This document shows, piece after piece, positions 54,162-62,728 of a DNA stretch of 64,000 nucleotides (positions within the stretch are counted from its first letter, which is position 1; every line of letters begins with the position of its first letter). Under the pieces are notes generated by a model. It was not told the origin of the DNA. It was given only the letters and a program-made list of their open reading frames with translations, and made no database searches. A program made the translations under genes and the position numbers. Source of the stretch: Paenibacillus baekrokdamisoli (GTDB lineage: Bacteria; Bacillota; Bacilli; Paenibacillales; Paenibacillaceae); assembly GCF_003945345.1 (NCBI RefSeq), contig NZ_AP019308.1, positions 6,939,001 through 7,003,000 of the forward strand, read 5' to 3'.

Positions 54162-55658
54162 TTGAAATTAAAGGAGCTTATTAATCAACTGACTATTTCT
54201 CACGTTAATGGAGATACAGACGTTGAGATTTCAGGGATAAACATTAACTCGCAACATCTAAAACCGGGAGAGCTTTTTGTTTGTATTCCCGGTATTCCTG
54301 GATTCCAAGAAGACCGTCACAAATTTATAGATGAGGCTATAAAAGCTGGTGCGGCTGCTTTGGTTTTAGAGCGTGATGTGTATGTAGATGTGCCAACTGT
54401 AAAAGTATCTGATGCTCGTTACGCTTTAGCAGTTCTTTCGGCACATTTCTACGGGTACCCAAGTTTGGATCTCAAGTTGATTGGAGTTACTGGAACGAAT
54501 GGAAAGACAACAACAAGTTACATGATCGAGTCAATATTTGCTCAAGCAGGGTACCGAACTGGATTGATGGGGAATATCGGCACTAAAATTGGTTCCACAA
54601 TGTTCGAAACAGATATAAATACACAAGATCCTAATCGGTTACAATCAAATCTAAGCAAAATGAAAGAAAATTCGACTGACTTCTGTGTAATGGAAGTTAC
54701 TTCTCAGGGTCTTCACATGGGTCGGGTACTTGGTTGTGAATTTCGAACAGCCGTTTTTACAAATCTAACACAAGACCACTTAAATTATCATGGAACAATG
54801 GAAAGCTATCTCGCGGCAAAGGGATTACTTTTCTCAAGAATGGGAAACTCATTCTCGGCAGACCCTTCCAAACGAAAGTTTGCCGTTTTAAATGCTGACG
54901 ACGAAGCATCTAAGTATTTAAAAAGTGTAACTGGTGCACAGGTTGTTACTTATGGAATCAATAACTTAGCAGATGTAATGGCCAAAGATATTCAGTTAAC
55001 TTCAAAAGGTACAAAATTCAACTTGCTCTCCTTTGCTGGAAAGACGTCAATAGAACTTAAGATGATTGGAAAGTTTAATGTGTACAATGCTCTTGCTGCA
55101 ATTAGCGCCGCACTTGTGGAACAAGTACCCCTTGATGTGATTCAACAAGGGGTAGCAGAATTGGTGAGTGTCTCTGGTCGCATGGAAGTTGTTGATAAGG
55201 GACAGGATTTTCTTGTACTTGCTGACTACGCTCATACCCCGGACGGTTTAGACAAAGCGCTCTCTACTTTACGTGATTTTGCGGAAAAGAAAATAGTTAC
55301 TGTGTTTGGTTGCGGTGGAGACCGAGATCGAACCAAACGTCCAATTATGGGTGAACTGGCTGCAAAGTACAGTGATTTTGTTATCATTACATCTGATAAC
55401 CCGCGTACTGAAGACCCTAACGGCATACTTAAGGACATTCAGCGTGGTTTAATTGATTCTCAAGCTCCTGTTGACTCGTATGAACTGATTGTTGATCGTA
55501 GGCAAGCGATTAACCGTGCTATTGAAGTGGCCAGTTCGGGAGATATAGTTATTATCGCGGGGAAGGGGCATGAAACGTATCAAATTCTAAAAGACGAAAC
55601 GATACACTTCGATGATCGGGAAGAAGCAAGGGAGGCAATACGTAAGAAGAACTTGTAG
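54162..55658 (+). CDS. murE: UDP-MurNAc-tripeptide synthetase (MurE), orphan copy
   Basis: Adds meso-diaminopimelate to UDP-MurNAc-L-Ala-D-Glu. It has 498 aa from TTG 54162 with GGGGGG upstream. Motifs: GVTGTNGKTTTSYM P-loop, NLTQDHLNYHGTM, and SDNPRTEDP, whose DNPR marks diaminopimelate specificity. The usual NTTPE motif is NTQDP here. It is outside any division/cell-wall cluster and in an AT-rich island beside an IS, so it is probably a second copy. Expected normal partners (murF, mraY) are absent. Confidence 0.85.
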   Translation: MKLKELINQLTISHVNGDTDVEISGININSQHLKPGELFVCIPGIPGFQEDRHKFIDEAIKAGAAALVLERDVYVDVPTVKVSDARYALAVLSAHFYGYPSLDLKLIGVTGTNGKTTTSYMIESIFAQAGYRTGLMGNIGTKIGSTMFETDINTQDPNRLQSNLSKMKENSTDFCVMEVTSQGLHMGRVLGCEFRTAVFTNLTQDHLNYHGTMESYLAAKGLLFSRMGNSFSADPSKRKFAVLNADDEASKYLKSVTGAQVVTYGINNLADVMAKDIQLTSKGTKFNLLSFAGKTSIELKMIGKFNVYNALAAISAALVEQVPLDVIQQGVAELVSVSGRMEVVDKGQDFLVLADYAHTPDGLDKALSTLRDFAEKKIVTVFGCGGDRDRTKRPIMGELAAKYSDFVIITSDNPRTEDPNGILKDIQRGLIDSQAPVDSYELIVDRRQAINRAIEVASSGDIVIIAGKGHETYQILKDETIHFDDREEAREAIRKKNL

Positions 55659-55724
55659 AAAGTGTGAGGCCATCCATGGGGACAATGTCATTAAGTTAAG
55701 GCGCAGGGCCAAAAATCAAGAACA

Positions 55725-55761
55725 AGAGCAGGTTATCGAAAAGATAGCCCGCTCTTTTTTT
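55725..55761 (+). terminator. Terminator inside the IS left end
   Basis: AGAGC and GCTCT arms with inner GG/CC and TATC/GATA pairing, then seven T's. It lies between the left inverted repeat and the transposase, so it would block transcription entering from murE. Confidence 0.85.
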
Positions 55762-55841
55762 GCACAAAAAAGAAAATAGAACTTGACAAGCAGATGAAAT
55801 TGTGTGGCGAAGCCCCTTGGAAAAACGAGGAGGTTACGCCA

Positions 55842-57164
55842 ATGAATGAGTACGCGAATTCGCTAAAAGAAACGCTGACATCCCTCATACGAGAAATGTC
55901 AGCGGCACCAGCACCTTATGTCAAAAAACCTGAACAAGATTTTACCCGAAAGAAAAAGCTACCCTTTGAAACGGTTATGCAACTCCTGATCTCAATGGGG
56001 GGGAACAGCATATATAAGGAACTCTTGGAATCGCAGGGCTATGACGTAAACACCGCAACCACTTCTGCTTTTGTCCAGCAGAGGAATAAAATCCTGCCGT
56101 CTGCTGTGGAATTCTTGTTTCACAAATTTACGCAATCGTATACGAATATCAAGGACTATCGAGGGTATCGATTACTTGCCGTTGACGGTTCGGATTTGCA
56201 TGTCGCAACTGACCCTGCCGACACGGAAACTTATATTCAAAGTCAACCGAACACGAAAGGCTATAACCTTCTGCATTTGAACGCAGCCTATGACTTGTGC
56301 AATAGATTTTACGTGGATGCCATTGTTCAGCCACGAAGGTTGTGCAACGAGGGAAGGGCGCTTGCTGCTATGGTTGACCGTTCCCCCATCAAAGGCAAAA
56401 CCATTGTTACTGCCGATAGGGGGTATGAAAGTTACAACAATTTCGCGCATATTGAACGCAAAGGGTGGAACTATGTCATACGGGTAAAGGATCTGAATTC
56501 CAGTGGTATTCTTTCGGGCTTGCATTTGCCCTTTAGCGGAGAGTTTGATATTGACGTTCATCTGACACTCACCAAAAAACATACCAAAGAAGTCAAGGCT
56601 CATCCCGAGATTTACAAGTTCGTCCCTTCCACGTCTACATTTGATTTTTTGGATCGGCATGAGAACTTGTTTTATCCGATTTCCTTTCGGGTTGTTCGTT
56701 TCGTCCTGCCGAGTGGCGCTTATGAAACCGTCCTTACGAATCTTTCAGTCGCTGATTTCCCACCCAATGAAATCAAGTCCATTTATAACATGCGATGGGG
56801 CATCGAAACTTCTTTCAGAGCATTAAAATACACCGTCGGTCTGACGAATTTTCACGCAAAGAAGCAAGAGTCCATCATCCAAGAGATTTTCGCAAGAATG
56901 ATCATGTACAATTTCGCTGAAATGATGACCTCACACGTCGTCATTTCCCAAATGGATAAACGGCACCAATACCAAGTCAACTTCACGGTCGCCGTTCATG
57001 TTTGTAGACATTTCCTGCGCCCAAGGGACGATGAATCCCTGCCCGATGTTGAAGCACTGATTCGCAAAAACATTTTGCCGATTCGACCCATTCGACCAGG
57101 GCAGCAGAATACGCGCAAAATTCGCTATAAATCAGCTGTTAGCTTCGTCTACAGAGTAGCATAA
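55842..57164 (+). CDS. IS4-family transposase
   Basis: A DDE transposase of 440 aa from ATG 55842 (GGAGG upstream). Catalytic residues are Asp115 (AVDGSDL), Asp192 (TADRGYES) and Glu322 in YNMRWGIETSFRALKY, the Y-(2)-R-(3)-E-(6)-K signature of the family. No frameshift or internal stop is seen, so the element may be active. Confidence 0.95.
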   Translation: MNEYANSLKETLTSLIREMSAAPAPYVKKPEQDFTRKKKLPFETVMQLLISMGGNSIYKELLESQGYDVNTATTSAFVQQRNKILPSAVEFLFHKFTQSYTNIKDYRGYRLLAVDGSDLHVATDPADTETYIQSQPNTKGYNLLHLNAAYDLCNRFYVDAIVQPRRLCNEGRALAAMVDRSPIKGKTIVTADRGYESYNNFAHIERKGWNYVIRVKDLNSSGILSGLHLPFSGEFDIDVHLTLTKKHTKEVKAHPEIYKFVPSTSTFDFLDRHENLFYPISFRVVRFVLPSGAYETVLTNLSVADFPPNEIKSIYNMRWGIETSFRALKYTVGLTNFHAKKQESIIQEIFARMIMYNFAEMMTSHVVISQMDKRHQYQVNFTVAVHVCRHFLRPRDDESLPDVEALIRKNILPIRPIRPGQQNTRKIRYKSAVSFVYRVA

Positions 57165-57361
57165 TTCGGTTCATATGAACATTTTTTTAAGCGGATATTC
57201 CATCCGCTTTGTTTGCTGTACGCTTTTTTCCTTGCTTGCACAAAAAAACAAACGGCACAGGGCTTTTTCCCATACCGTTTCGGATTCCATTTTTATTCCC
57301 TATCTTGTCTTTGAGCTTAACTTAATGACATTGTCCATGGGGATGGCCTTTCTTCGTGAAA

Positions 57362-57412
57362 AACTTGCCGTTACAGACAGCGCGGAGAACCGTATCACAA
57401 GTGATGGTAAAG
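57362..57412. repeat. Island palindromic repeat, copy A
   Basis: CTTGCCGTTAC, then CAGACAGCGCGGAGAACCG and TATCACAAGTGATGG: a ~50-bp imperfect palindrome 25 bp after the IS. It matches copies at 58574-58610 and 59488-59538. Confidence 0.8.
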
Positions 57413-57769
57413 CAAAGAATTGAATTTCCTGTGTTATCAGCGGACATATGGAGATAACGATTGATGGTGTATTGGCAAGGAGATATACCATATCGTTTCC
57501 AGTAGAGAGGCGAAAAGCTTTTTTTGTTGATCTTTTTTTTGCAATTAACCATAATTGGATTTTTAAAACTGCCTGGCTCTAGAGGTTGCGCAGCATTATA
57601 TTGTTTAGTTGTTTGCGTCTCTAAGCAGGATGAGACGTCTTAAATAACTTAAAAACTAATCTCACTTTAGTTGTCTTTTGCTCATCAAATGAGTAATGGT
57701 GATTTGCAAGTTGCTTGTAGTATTGTTTTTATAGAAGCTTCAAGAAATATTATACGAGGAGTAATGATT
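57413..57769. other. Gap upstream of the XRE gene
   Basis: AT-rich stretch with no supported gene. A GAGGAG ribosome-binding site (57756-57761) for the XRE gene is at its right end. Confidence 0.4.
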
Positions 57770-58558
57770 ATGAAAATCAGAATTGGCGAAAATCTTCGAA
57801 AACTTAGAATTAAAAACGAACTTACACAGGAAAAGCTTGCAGAGGTATTTGGTGTATCCCCTCAAGCAATTAGCCGTTGGGAAAATAACTCGACTTATCC
57901 AGATGTCACCATGCTTCCAAGCATTGCAAATTACTATAATGTATCAATTGATGAATTGATGGGAATGGATGATATTCGCAATGTCGAAAAAATTAACAGC
58001 ACATTTTCTATTGTCCATGAATATGAGTCAAAAGGGATGATTGACGAAGCTATTCAAACGCTTAGAGAGGCGATAAAAGTATACCCTAACAATTGTGGAT
58101 TTTTGTCTGAACTTGCATTAGCATTAACGTTAAAAATTAATACGGATACAAAATTTGAGTTAGTCAATGAAGCTATTACACTATCTGAACGTGTGTTGTT
58201 AAGTAGTACAAATGAAAAAATTAGAAGTACAACTAAAGCAAATCTTTGCTTTCTTTATTTGAAAATATATGAAGATGAAAAGGCTATAAAATTAGCTAAG
58301 ACACTACCTCACGTTTGGGAGTGTCGAGAAATTCTATTACCAGAAATGTTCATTGAGGATGATTATATTATTGAATTGAAAAAAGGGATAATCACTGTTA
58401 TCTCTGTAATCTGTGAGAAAATTGAAAATTCTAAAAAAAATAAGCATTCAAGTATTGATAAAATGATTGCTATTGGACCGAATACAAATTGGAATGATGA
58501 TTTAAAAGGAAAAATAGAATTGCTAACGCAATTCCTTGATGTAGCTTCGATCGAATGA
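57770..58558 (+). CDS. XRE-family regulator with a TPR-like C-terminus
   Basis: A 262-aa protein from ATG 57770, eight bases after GAGGAG. Residues 1-65 are an HTH_3 domain (ENLRKLRIKNELTQEKLAEVFGVSPQAISRWENN). The rest is helical with TPR-like stretches (EYESKGMIDEAIQTLREAIK), as in regulators that respond to peptides or bind partner proteins. Targets unknown; it is a single-gene unit flanked by repeats A and B. Confidence 0.85.
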   Translation: MKIRIGENLRKLRIKNELTQEKLAEVFGVSPQAISRWENNSTYPDVTMLPSIANYYNVSIDELMGMDDIRNVEKINSTFSIVHEYESKGMIDEAIQTLREAIKVYPNNCGFLSELALALTLKINTDTKFELVNEAITLSERVLLSSTNEKIRSTTKANLCFLYLKIYEDEKAIKLAKTLPHVWECREILLPEMFIEDDYIIELKKGIITVISVICEKIENSKKNKHSSIDKMIAIGPNTNWNDDLKGKIELLTQFLDVASIE

Positions 58559-58573
58559 GAAGTACACGTTATA

Positions 58574-58610
58574 CCCGTTAAGGCGAACCGTATCACAAGT
58601 AACGGCAAGT
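58574..58610. repeat. Island palindromic repeat, copy B
   Basis: Shares GCGAACCGTATCACAAGTAA and CGGCAAG with copies A and C; the left arm is partly decayed (ACCCGTTA). TTTTTT follows, so this copy could also act as a terminator for the XRE gene. Confidence 0.75.
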
Positions 58611-58630
58611 TTTTTAAGGAGCACATGACT

Positions 58631-58756
58631 ATGAAAAAGAGCTTGGAATACGGTTATTTTCCAAGAGTGGTTTTCCTAAGAAAGTTTGAAGCGGAAGAAG
58701 GGAATTCAATGCTTGTGTCGAAACTACAATTTCAGAACTTTCTCAGAAAGGAATGA
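58631..58756 (+). CDS. Possible 41-aa leader protein of the TMEM175 gene
   Basis: ATG 58631 lies nine bases after AAGGAG (58616-58621). The frame MKKSLEYGYFPRVVFLRKFE... ends in a TGA that overlaps the ATG of the next gene (ATGA). Such coupling suggests a real small protein. No homologue is known to me. Confidence 0.4.
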   Translation: MKKSLEYGYFPRVVFLRKFEAEEGNSMLVSKLQFQNFLRKE

Positions 58757-59346
58757 ATGTGTTGAAAGCGAATCGCATGGAAGCGTTCAGCGATGGCGTG
58801 CTAGCCATCATAATTACCATCATGGTGCTCGAATTCAAAGTTCCCGAGGGCCACGATTGGAATTCCTTGGTCGACCTGGTTCCCAAGTTCCTCAGCTACG
58901 CGGTCAGCTTTGTTTATGTAGGGATATATTGGAACAACCATCATCATCTCCTCCACACGGTTCATAGCTTAAACGGAAAGCTAATGTGGCTAAATTTGTT
59001 GTTGCTATTCTCGCTATCTCTTGTGCCGTTCTCCACGGCTTGGATAGGAGAAAGTAGCTTCTCCTCCACGCCTACGGCGTTGTATGGTATCGTGTTGCTG
59101 TTAGCGGCCTTTTCGTACCGGCTGTTGCAACACGAGATTCTTAAACAGCACTCCTCCGATTCCGATTTCGTGGTCGCGATGGGTAGGGACTTCAAAGGCA
59201 AGATTTCACTCTTGCTCTACCTGATTGCTATTGTAGTGGCATATCTCAATTCATGGGTGTCATGCTTCTTCTACGTGCTTGTCGCTGCGATCTGGTTCGT
59301 GCCTGATCAGCGGATCGAGCGTGTATTAAGGAACAGGTCCTCCTAA
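58753..59346 (+). CDS. TMEM175-like potassium channel (DUF1211)
   Basis: A 197-aa membrane protein with six helices and the first-helix signature RMEAFSDGVLAIIITIMVLE (FSD...T) of the prokaryotic TMEM175 K+ channel family. These are tetrameric or dimeric leak channels. AAAGGA precedes the ATG. It is a single-gene unit between repeats B and C. Confidence 0.87.
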   Translation: MNVLKANRMEAFSDGVLAIIITIMVLEFKVPEGHDWNSLVDLVPKFLSYAVSFVYVGIYWNNHHHLLHTVHSLNGKLMWLNLLLLFSLSLVPFSTAWIGESSFSSTPTALYGIVLLLAAFSYRLLQHEILKQHSSDSDFVVAMGRDFKGKISLLLYLIAIVVAYLNSWVSCFFYVLVAAIWFVPDQRIERVLRNRSS

Positions 59347-59455
59347 CCATGAAGGGATCCTGCGGAATTACGAAAAAACATGGAGGAGCAAGCCGCATTG
59401 ATTCCTTATCTGCACGCCTCCTAGCGCATAACGGAAGATTAGTTAAGATTCATTC

Positions 59456-59485
59456 ATGGCCATCCATTAAAGGATGGCCATATTT
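59456..59485 (+). terminator. Hairpin after the TMEM175 gene
   Basis: Perfect ATGGCCATCC and GGATGGCCAT arms around ATTAAA. Only a short T tract (ATTT) follows, so termination may be weak. Confidence 0.5.
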
Positions 59486-59487
59486 CG

Positions 59488-59538
59488 TAACTTGCCGTTA
59501 CAGACAGCGCGGAGAACCGTATCACAAGTAGCGGCAAG
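59488..59538. repeat. Island palindromic repeat, copy C
   Basis: CTTGCCGTTAC (59491-59501) and GTAGCGGCAAG (59528-59538) arms around the shared GCGGAGAACCGTATCACAA middle. It is nearly identical to copy A. It lies just before the metS promoter. Confidence 0.82.
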
Positions 59539-59555
59539 CCATCTATTTAATAACC

Positions 59556-59584
59556 TTGACTTAGGAAATCATATTCAGTATACT
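59556..59584 (+). promoter_or_regulatory. SigA promoter of metS
   Basis: TTGACT (59556-59561), 17-bp spacer, TATACT (59579-59584). Confidence 0.8.
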
Positions 59585-59599
59585 TTCCAATAACTTGAA

Positions 59600-59887
59600 T
59601 ATTCAGAAAAAAGCTAAGAAGAGAAAGAGTACCATGGTGATGTCTTAATACAGAGAGCCCCGGTTGCTGAAAAGGGGTAAAGAATAACCTTGGGAATATG
59701 GTCTCTGAGCTGCGCATCGAACCCTCATTTGGTTGTAGGCTGCGCCGGAACCCGCACCCGTTACTGTGCTAGGGTATAAACGCAAACGCGTCGTACCTGA
59801 AGAGGTTAATGCTGCAAGGCATTAATAAAATTGGGTGGTACCACGTGAGCATAGCTCTCGTCCCTTCGGGATGAGGGCTTTTTTTGT
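59600..59887 (+). promoter_or_regulatory. T-box leader of metS, methionine specifier
   Basis: The T-box TGGGTGGTACCACG is at 59832-59845. It is followed by a terminator with arms AGCTCTCGTCCC and GGGATGAGGGCT. The specifier codon is ATG at 59698-59700, followed by GTCTCTGAGCTG, the same place as in the ilvB leader. It should sense uncharged tRNA-Met. Confidence 0.93.
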
Positions 59888-59910
59888 TTGTCCAAAAAGG
59901 AGGAGTCTTA

Positions 59911-61551
59911 ATGGCAAATATTTTTATAGGCGGAGCTTGGCCATATGCGAACGGTTCATTGCATTTGGGACGATTGGCAAGTTTATTGCCAGGAGATGTG
60001 TTAGCACGTTATTTTCGTTCGAAGGGAGGAAAGGTGTTGTACGTTTCGGGTAGTGATTGCCACGGTACACCTGTTGCAGTGCAAGCCATTCAGGAGGGGG
60101 TCTCGCCAGGGGATATTGCCGATCGATTTCATCAGGAGTTTGCCGAGTGCTTTAAACAGTTGGGGTTTACTTATGATTTGTACACGCGTACTGATCAAGT
60201 TTTTCATCATCATGTCGTACAGGAATTGTTTTTGAGTCTACTGGAAAAAGGATATTTATACAAAAAAACAATCCAGCAGACGTATTGTGAAACGGACCAA
60301 CGATTTTTACCAGATCGATATGTTGAGGGGGTTTGCCCTGTTTGTAAGAACCGTGCCCGAGGCGATCAATGTGATTTCTGTTCTACATTGCTAGATCCTG
60401 CAGACCTATCAGACAAAACTTGTAAGATATGCGGGAACCCTCCTGTTGAGCGACCAACAGAGCATTATTACCTTGCACTCTCTGGGTTCCAAGCTGAATT
60501 GACCGAGTATGCAAAACAAGCTCAAGGATGGAAAGAAAATGCTGTACAATTAACCGGACGATACTTAAAAGAAGGACTTCAAGATCGTGCTGTAACTAGG
60601 GACTTAACTTGGGGTGTTGATGTTCCGGTTGAAGGGTTCGAAGATAAAAAAATCTACGTTTGGATCGAAGCAGTCAGCGGCTACTTATCGGCAAGCAAGC
60701 AGTGGGCTGCTGAGACAGGTGGTAGCTGGGAATCTTTCTGGCTGAAGGGAACGGAGGAAATAACCGCTTATTATGTGCATGGTAAAGACAATATACCTTT
60801 CCATACAGTGGTTTGGCCAGCATTGCTCTTGGGTGTAGGTGGTCTCCATTTGCCAGATCGAATAATTTCCTGTGAATATATGACCTTAGAAGGGAAAAAG
60901 TTTTCGACAAGTAGCAATTGGGCTGTTTGGGTACCGGACATTATGAGTCGCTATCAACCAGATTCCATTCGCTATTTTCTGATCGCCAATGGACCAGAGA
61001 AACGGGATACTGATTTTTCATGGAGGGAGTTCATCCATAGCCACAATGGGGAATTGCTTGGCGCATTTGGTAATTTTGTTAATCGAACATTGGCTTTTAT
61101 CGACAAATCTTTTGAAGGACGTGTTCCTGAAGGAAACCTTAATGAAGAATGGAAGAAAACAACTGAGGATTTGTATCTAGCTTCTGGGGTCTTAATTGAA
61201 GAAGGTCATCTAAAGGAAGCTATTGAGCTAATTTTTGCTTATGTTCGCGGAGCAAACAAATTCTTTGATGAACAAAAGCCATGGGCACAGATCAAGGAAA
61301 ATCGAGAAGCGTGTGGATATACACTTCATACATGTGTGCAAATGATAGCGAATTTGTCTAATTTATTGCATCCGTTCATTCCCTTCTCCTGTGAAAAAAT
61401 AAGAAGGTTTCTAACACTTGGCCAACCCATTTGGAATTTGAATTCAGTTCCAGCTAACCGACAAATCCAAGACCTAGAGTTGTTATTCCAGCGTAATGAC
61501 ATTAGTCGGATTGAAGAAGAAACAAGTTTATTGGAGAACCAAAAATTGTAA
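59911..61551 (+). CDS. metS: Methionyl-tRNA synthetase, accessory (MetRS2-like)
   Basis: Charges tRNA-Met. It has 546 aa from ATG 59911 (AAGGAGGAG upstream). The HIGH motif is HLGR (18-21). The KMSKS loop is KFSTS (330-334). A connective domain has two CxxC pairs from Cys142 on (CPVC...CDFC...CKIC), the zinc-knuckle form of second-type MetRS. There is no C-terminal tRNA-binding (Csa3/EMAP) domain as seen in standard Bacillus MetRS. A second, housekeeping MetRS is expected elsewhere. Second-type enzymes can resist MetRS inhibitors. Confidence 0.87.
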   Translation: MANIFIGGAWPYANGSLHLGRLASLLPGDVLARYFRSKGGKVLYVSGSDCHGTPVAVQAIQEGVSPGDIADRFHQEFAECFKQLGFTYDLYTRTDQVFHHHVVQELFLSLLEKGYLYKKTIQQTYCETDQRFLPDRYVEGVCPVCKNRARGDQCDFCSTLLDPADLSDKTCKICGNPPVERPTEHYYLALSGFQAELTEYAKQAQGWKENAVQLTGRYLKEGLQDRAVTRDLTWGVDVPVEGFEDKKIYVWIEAVSGYLSASKQWAAETGGSWESFWLKGTEEITAYYVHGKDNIPFHTVVWPALLLGVGGLHLPDRIISCEYMTLEGKKFSTSSNWAVWVPDIMSRYQPDSIRYFLIANGPEKRDTDFSWREFIHSHNGELLGAFGNFVNRTLAFIDKSFEGRVPEGNLNEEWKKTTEDLYLASGVLIEEGHLKEAIELIFAYVRGANKFFDEQKPWAQIKENREACGYTLHTCVQMIANLSNLLHPFIPFSCEKIRRFLTLGQPIWNLNSVPANRQIQDLELLFQRNDISRIEEETSLLENQKL

Positions 61552-61756
61552 TTCAATCGAAGGTCGCGAGAGAATACTTAGCAAGACTTGCTCCACTAGT
61601 ACATGGAGCCGTACAGAGTTTGGCTTCTCCAGATGTATAGCTAGTTGTATAATATCCAGGAAGGAATAACGAATTAAAACAATTTGTTTCCTAGCACTTG
61701 AGTCTATCTTCAGGAGAAAACGATCTTTGAGTCAAAAAATGGAGGGAATCTTTATA

Positions 61757-62542
61757 ATGAATGAGTTGAATGGGCTATTTCGTAAAAGACTTGGCATCCC
61801 AGAGAACGAAAAACTTACATTTGAAACATTAGATAACATTCTTGAAAAAACAGCAACAATCCTTCCTTTTGAAAATTTATGCATCATTTCAAATAAAACA
61901 AGAGCTATAACAAAAGAAAATTTGATTAACAAGATTCTCATAAAAAATGAAGGTGGTCTATGCTATCAATTGAATCCTCTGCTTTATTTTTTCTTAGTTG
62001 AGAATGGGTATAATGTAGTATTAGTTCGCGGAGAAGTATACAATAATGAGACGAAAGACTGGTCGAAACTTGGTAGAACGCATGTAGCTATTCTTTTGCA
62101 GCATGAAGGTCAAACGTACTTGATTGATACTGGGTTTGGTGGCAACCTACCGCTAAAACCTGTGCCGCTAAATGGTGAAACAACCTCCTCTGTGAATGGT
62201 GAATTTCGAGTCAAAGCCATGGAAAGTGATTATGGGGACTTTATACTTGAAATGAAACTAAAATATAAAGATACAGATTGGAAAATAGGTTATGCTTTTG
62301 ATTCAAAACGATCATTAGAGAATTTATCTGAATTGAATGAAGTCCAAGGAATCATCGTTGAGCACAAAGAATCACGATTTAATAAAACTCCACTGATTAC
62401 GCAACTTAAAAGCGATGGGAATGTAACGTTAACCGATACTTCTTTCACACAATGGATTAATGGAAAATCGAAAAAGGAACAGATTGACAATGTTAAATTC
62501 AAAGAGCTAGCAAAACAGCATTTTGGATTCCAAGAACTATGA
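61757..62542 (+). CDS. Arylamine N-acetyltransferase
   Basis: Acetyl-CoA:arylamine acetyltransferase of 261 aa from ATG 61757 (GGAGGG upstream). The Cys-His-Asp triad is Cys69 (GGLCYQLN), His109 (RTHVAI) and Asp124 (LIDTGFGG). It may detoxify arylamines or hydrazines, or act in a metabolite pathway. Low GC and island position suggest recent arrival. Confidence 0.9.
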   Translation: MNELNGLFRKRLGIPENEKLTFETLDNILEKTATILPFENLCIISNKTRAITKENLINKILIKNEGGLCYQLNPLLYFFLVENGYNVVLVRGEVYNNETKDWSKLGRTHVAILLQHEGQTYLIDTGFGGNLPLKPVPLNGETTSSVNGEFRVKAMESDYGDFILEMKLKYKDTDWKIGYAFDSKRSLENLSELNEVQGIIVEHKESRFNKTPLITQLKSDGNVTLTDTSFTQWINGKSKKEQIDNVKFKELAKQHFGFQEL

Positions 62543-62544
62543 GA

Positions 62545-62695
62545 AGGCCGGAGGTAACCATAGTTGTGAAATTGAAAGGATGATACGCTCATCCTGGAAC
62601 CTCGAAAACCGGCTTTAGGTCTGTTCGACACCGTGGCGGGGATGTAGCAAGTACATGTGTGAAAAGCGCTCAGCACGAGTTCGATAGGCAAAAGA
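62545..62695 (+). other. Structured non-coding segment after NAT
   Basis: GCCGG-AGGT and ACCT-CCGGC arms and a GGATGA-TACGC-TCATCC hairpin form a cloverleaf-like fold. It is not a tRNA (no acceptor or anticodon layout). It may be another group II intron fragment or an unknown RNA. Low confidence. Confidence 0.3.
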
Positions 62696-62728
62696 AAAGG
62701 CAACCGGCCTAATATATCGGTTGCCTTT
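62696..62728 (-). terminator. Terminator of the thioredoxin-like gene
   Basis: AAAGGCAACCG and CGGTTGCCTTT arms. The minus strand continues TTCTTTT. The stem overlaps the last codons of the thioredoxin-like gene. Confidence 0.75.

Larger units (their letters stand above)
55681..57336 (+). mobile_element. Complete IS4-family insertion sequence
   Basis: A 1,656-bp element bounded by perfect 21-bp terminal inverted repeats at 55681-55701 and 57316-57336 (GGACAATGTCATTAAGTTAA plus one base). No clear target duplication is seen. It holds one intact transposase gene and inner terminators near both ends. It sits between the extra murE and the repeat-bearing XRE unit. Confidence 0.9.

Noticed and set aside
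55725..55761. Terminator first read as the end of murE
   Set aside because: It lies inside the IS (after the left inverted repeat), so it belongs to the element, not to murE.
57175..57423. An 82-codon frame after the transposase
   Set aside because: It runs across the right inverted repeat of the IS into repeat A and has no ribosome-binding site, so it is not a real gene.
55762..57542. IS ends at GCACAAAAAAGA/TCTTTTTTTTGC
   Set aside because: That match is low complexity; the perfect 21-bp inverted repeats at 55681 and 57316 are far better and bracket the transposase.
62545..62695. Cloverleaf-like fold as a tRNA
   Set aside because: No acceptor stem with CCA, no D or T arm consensus and no anticodon loop of the right size.
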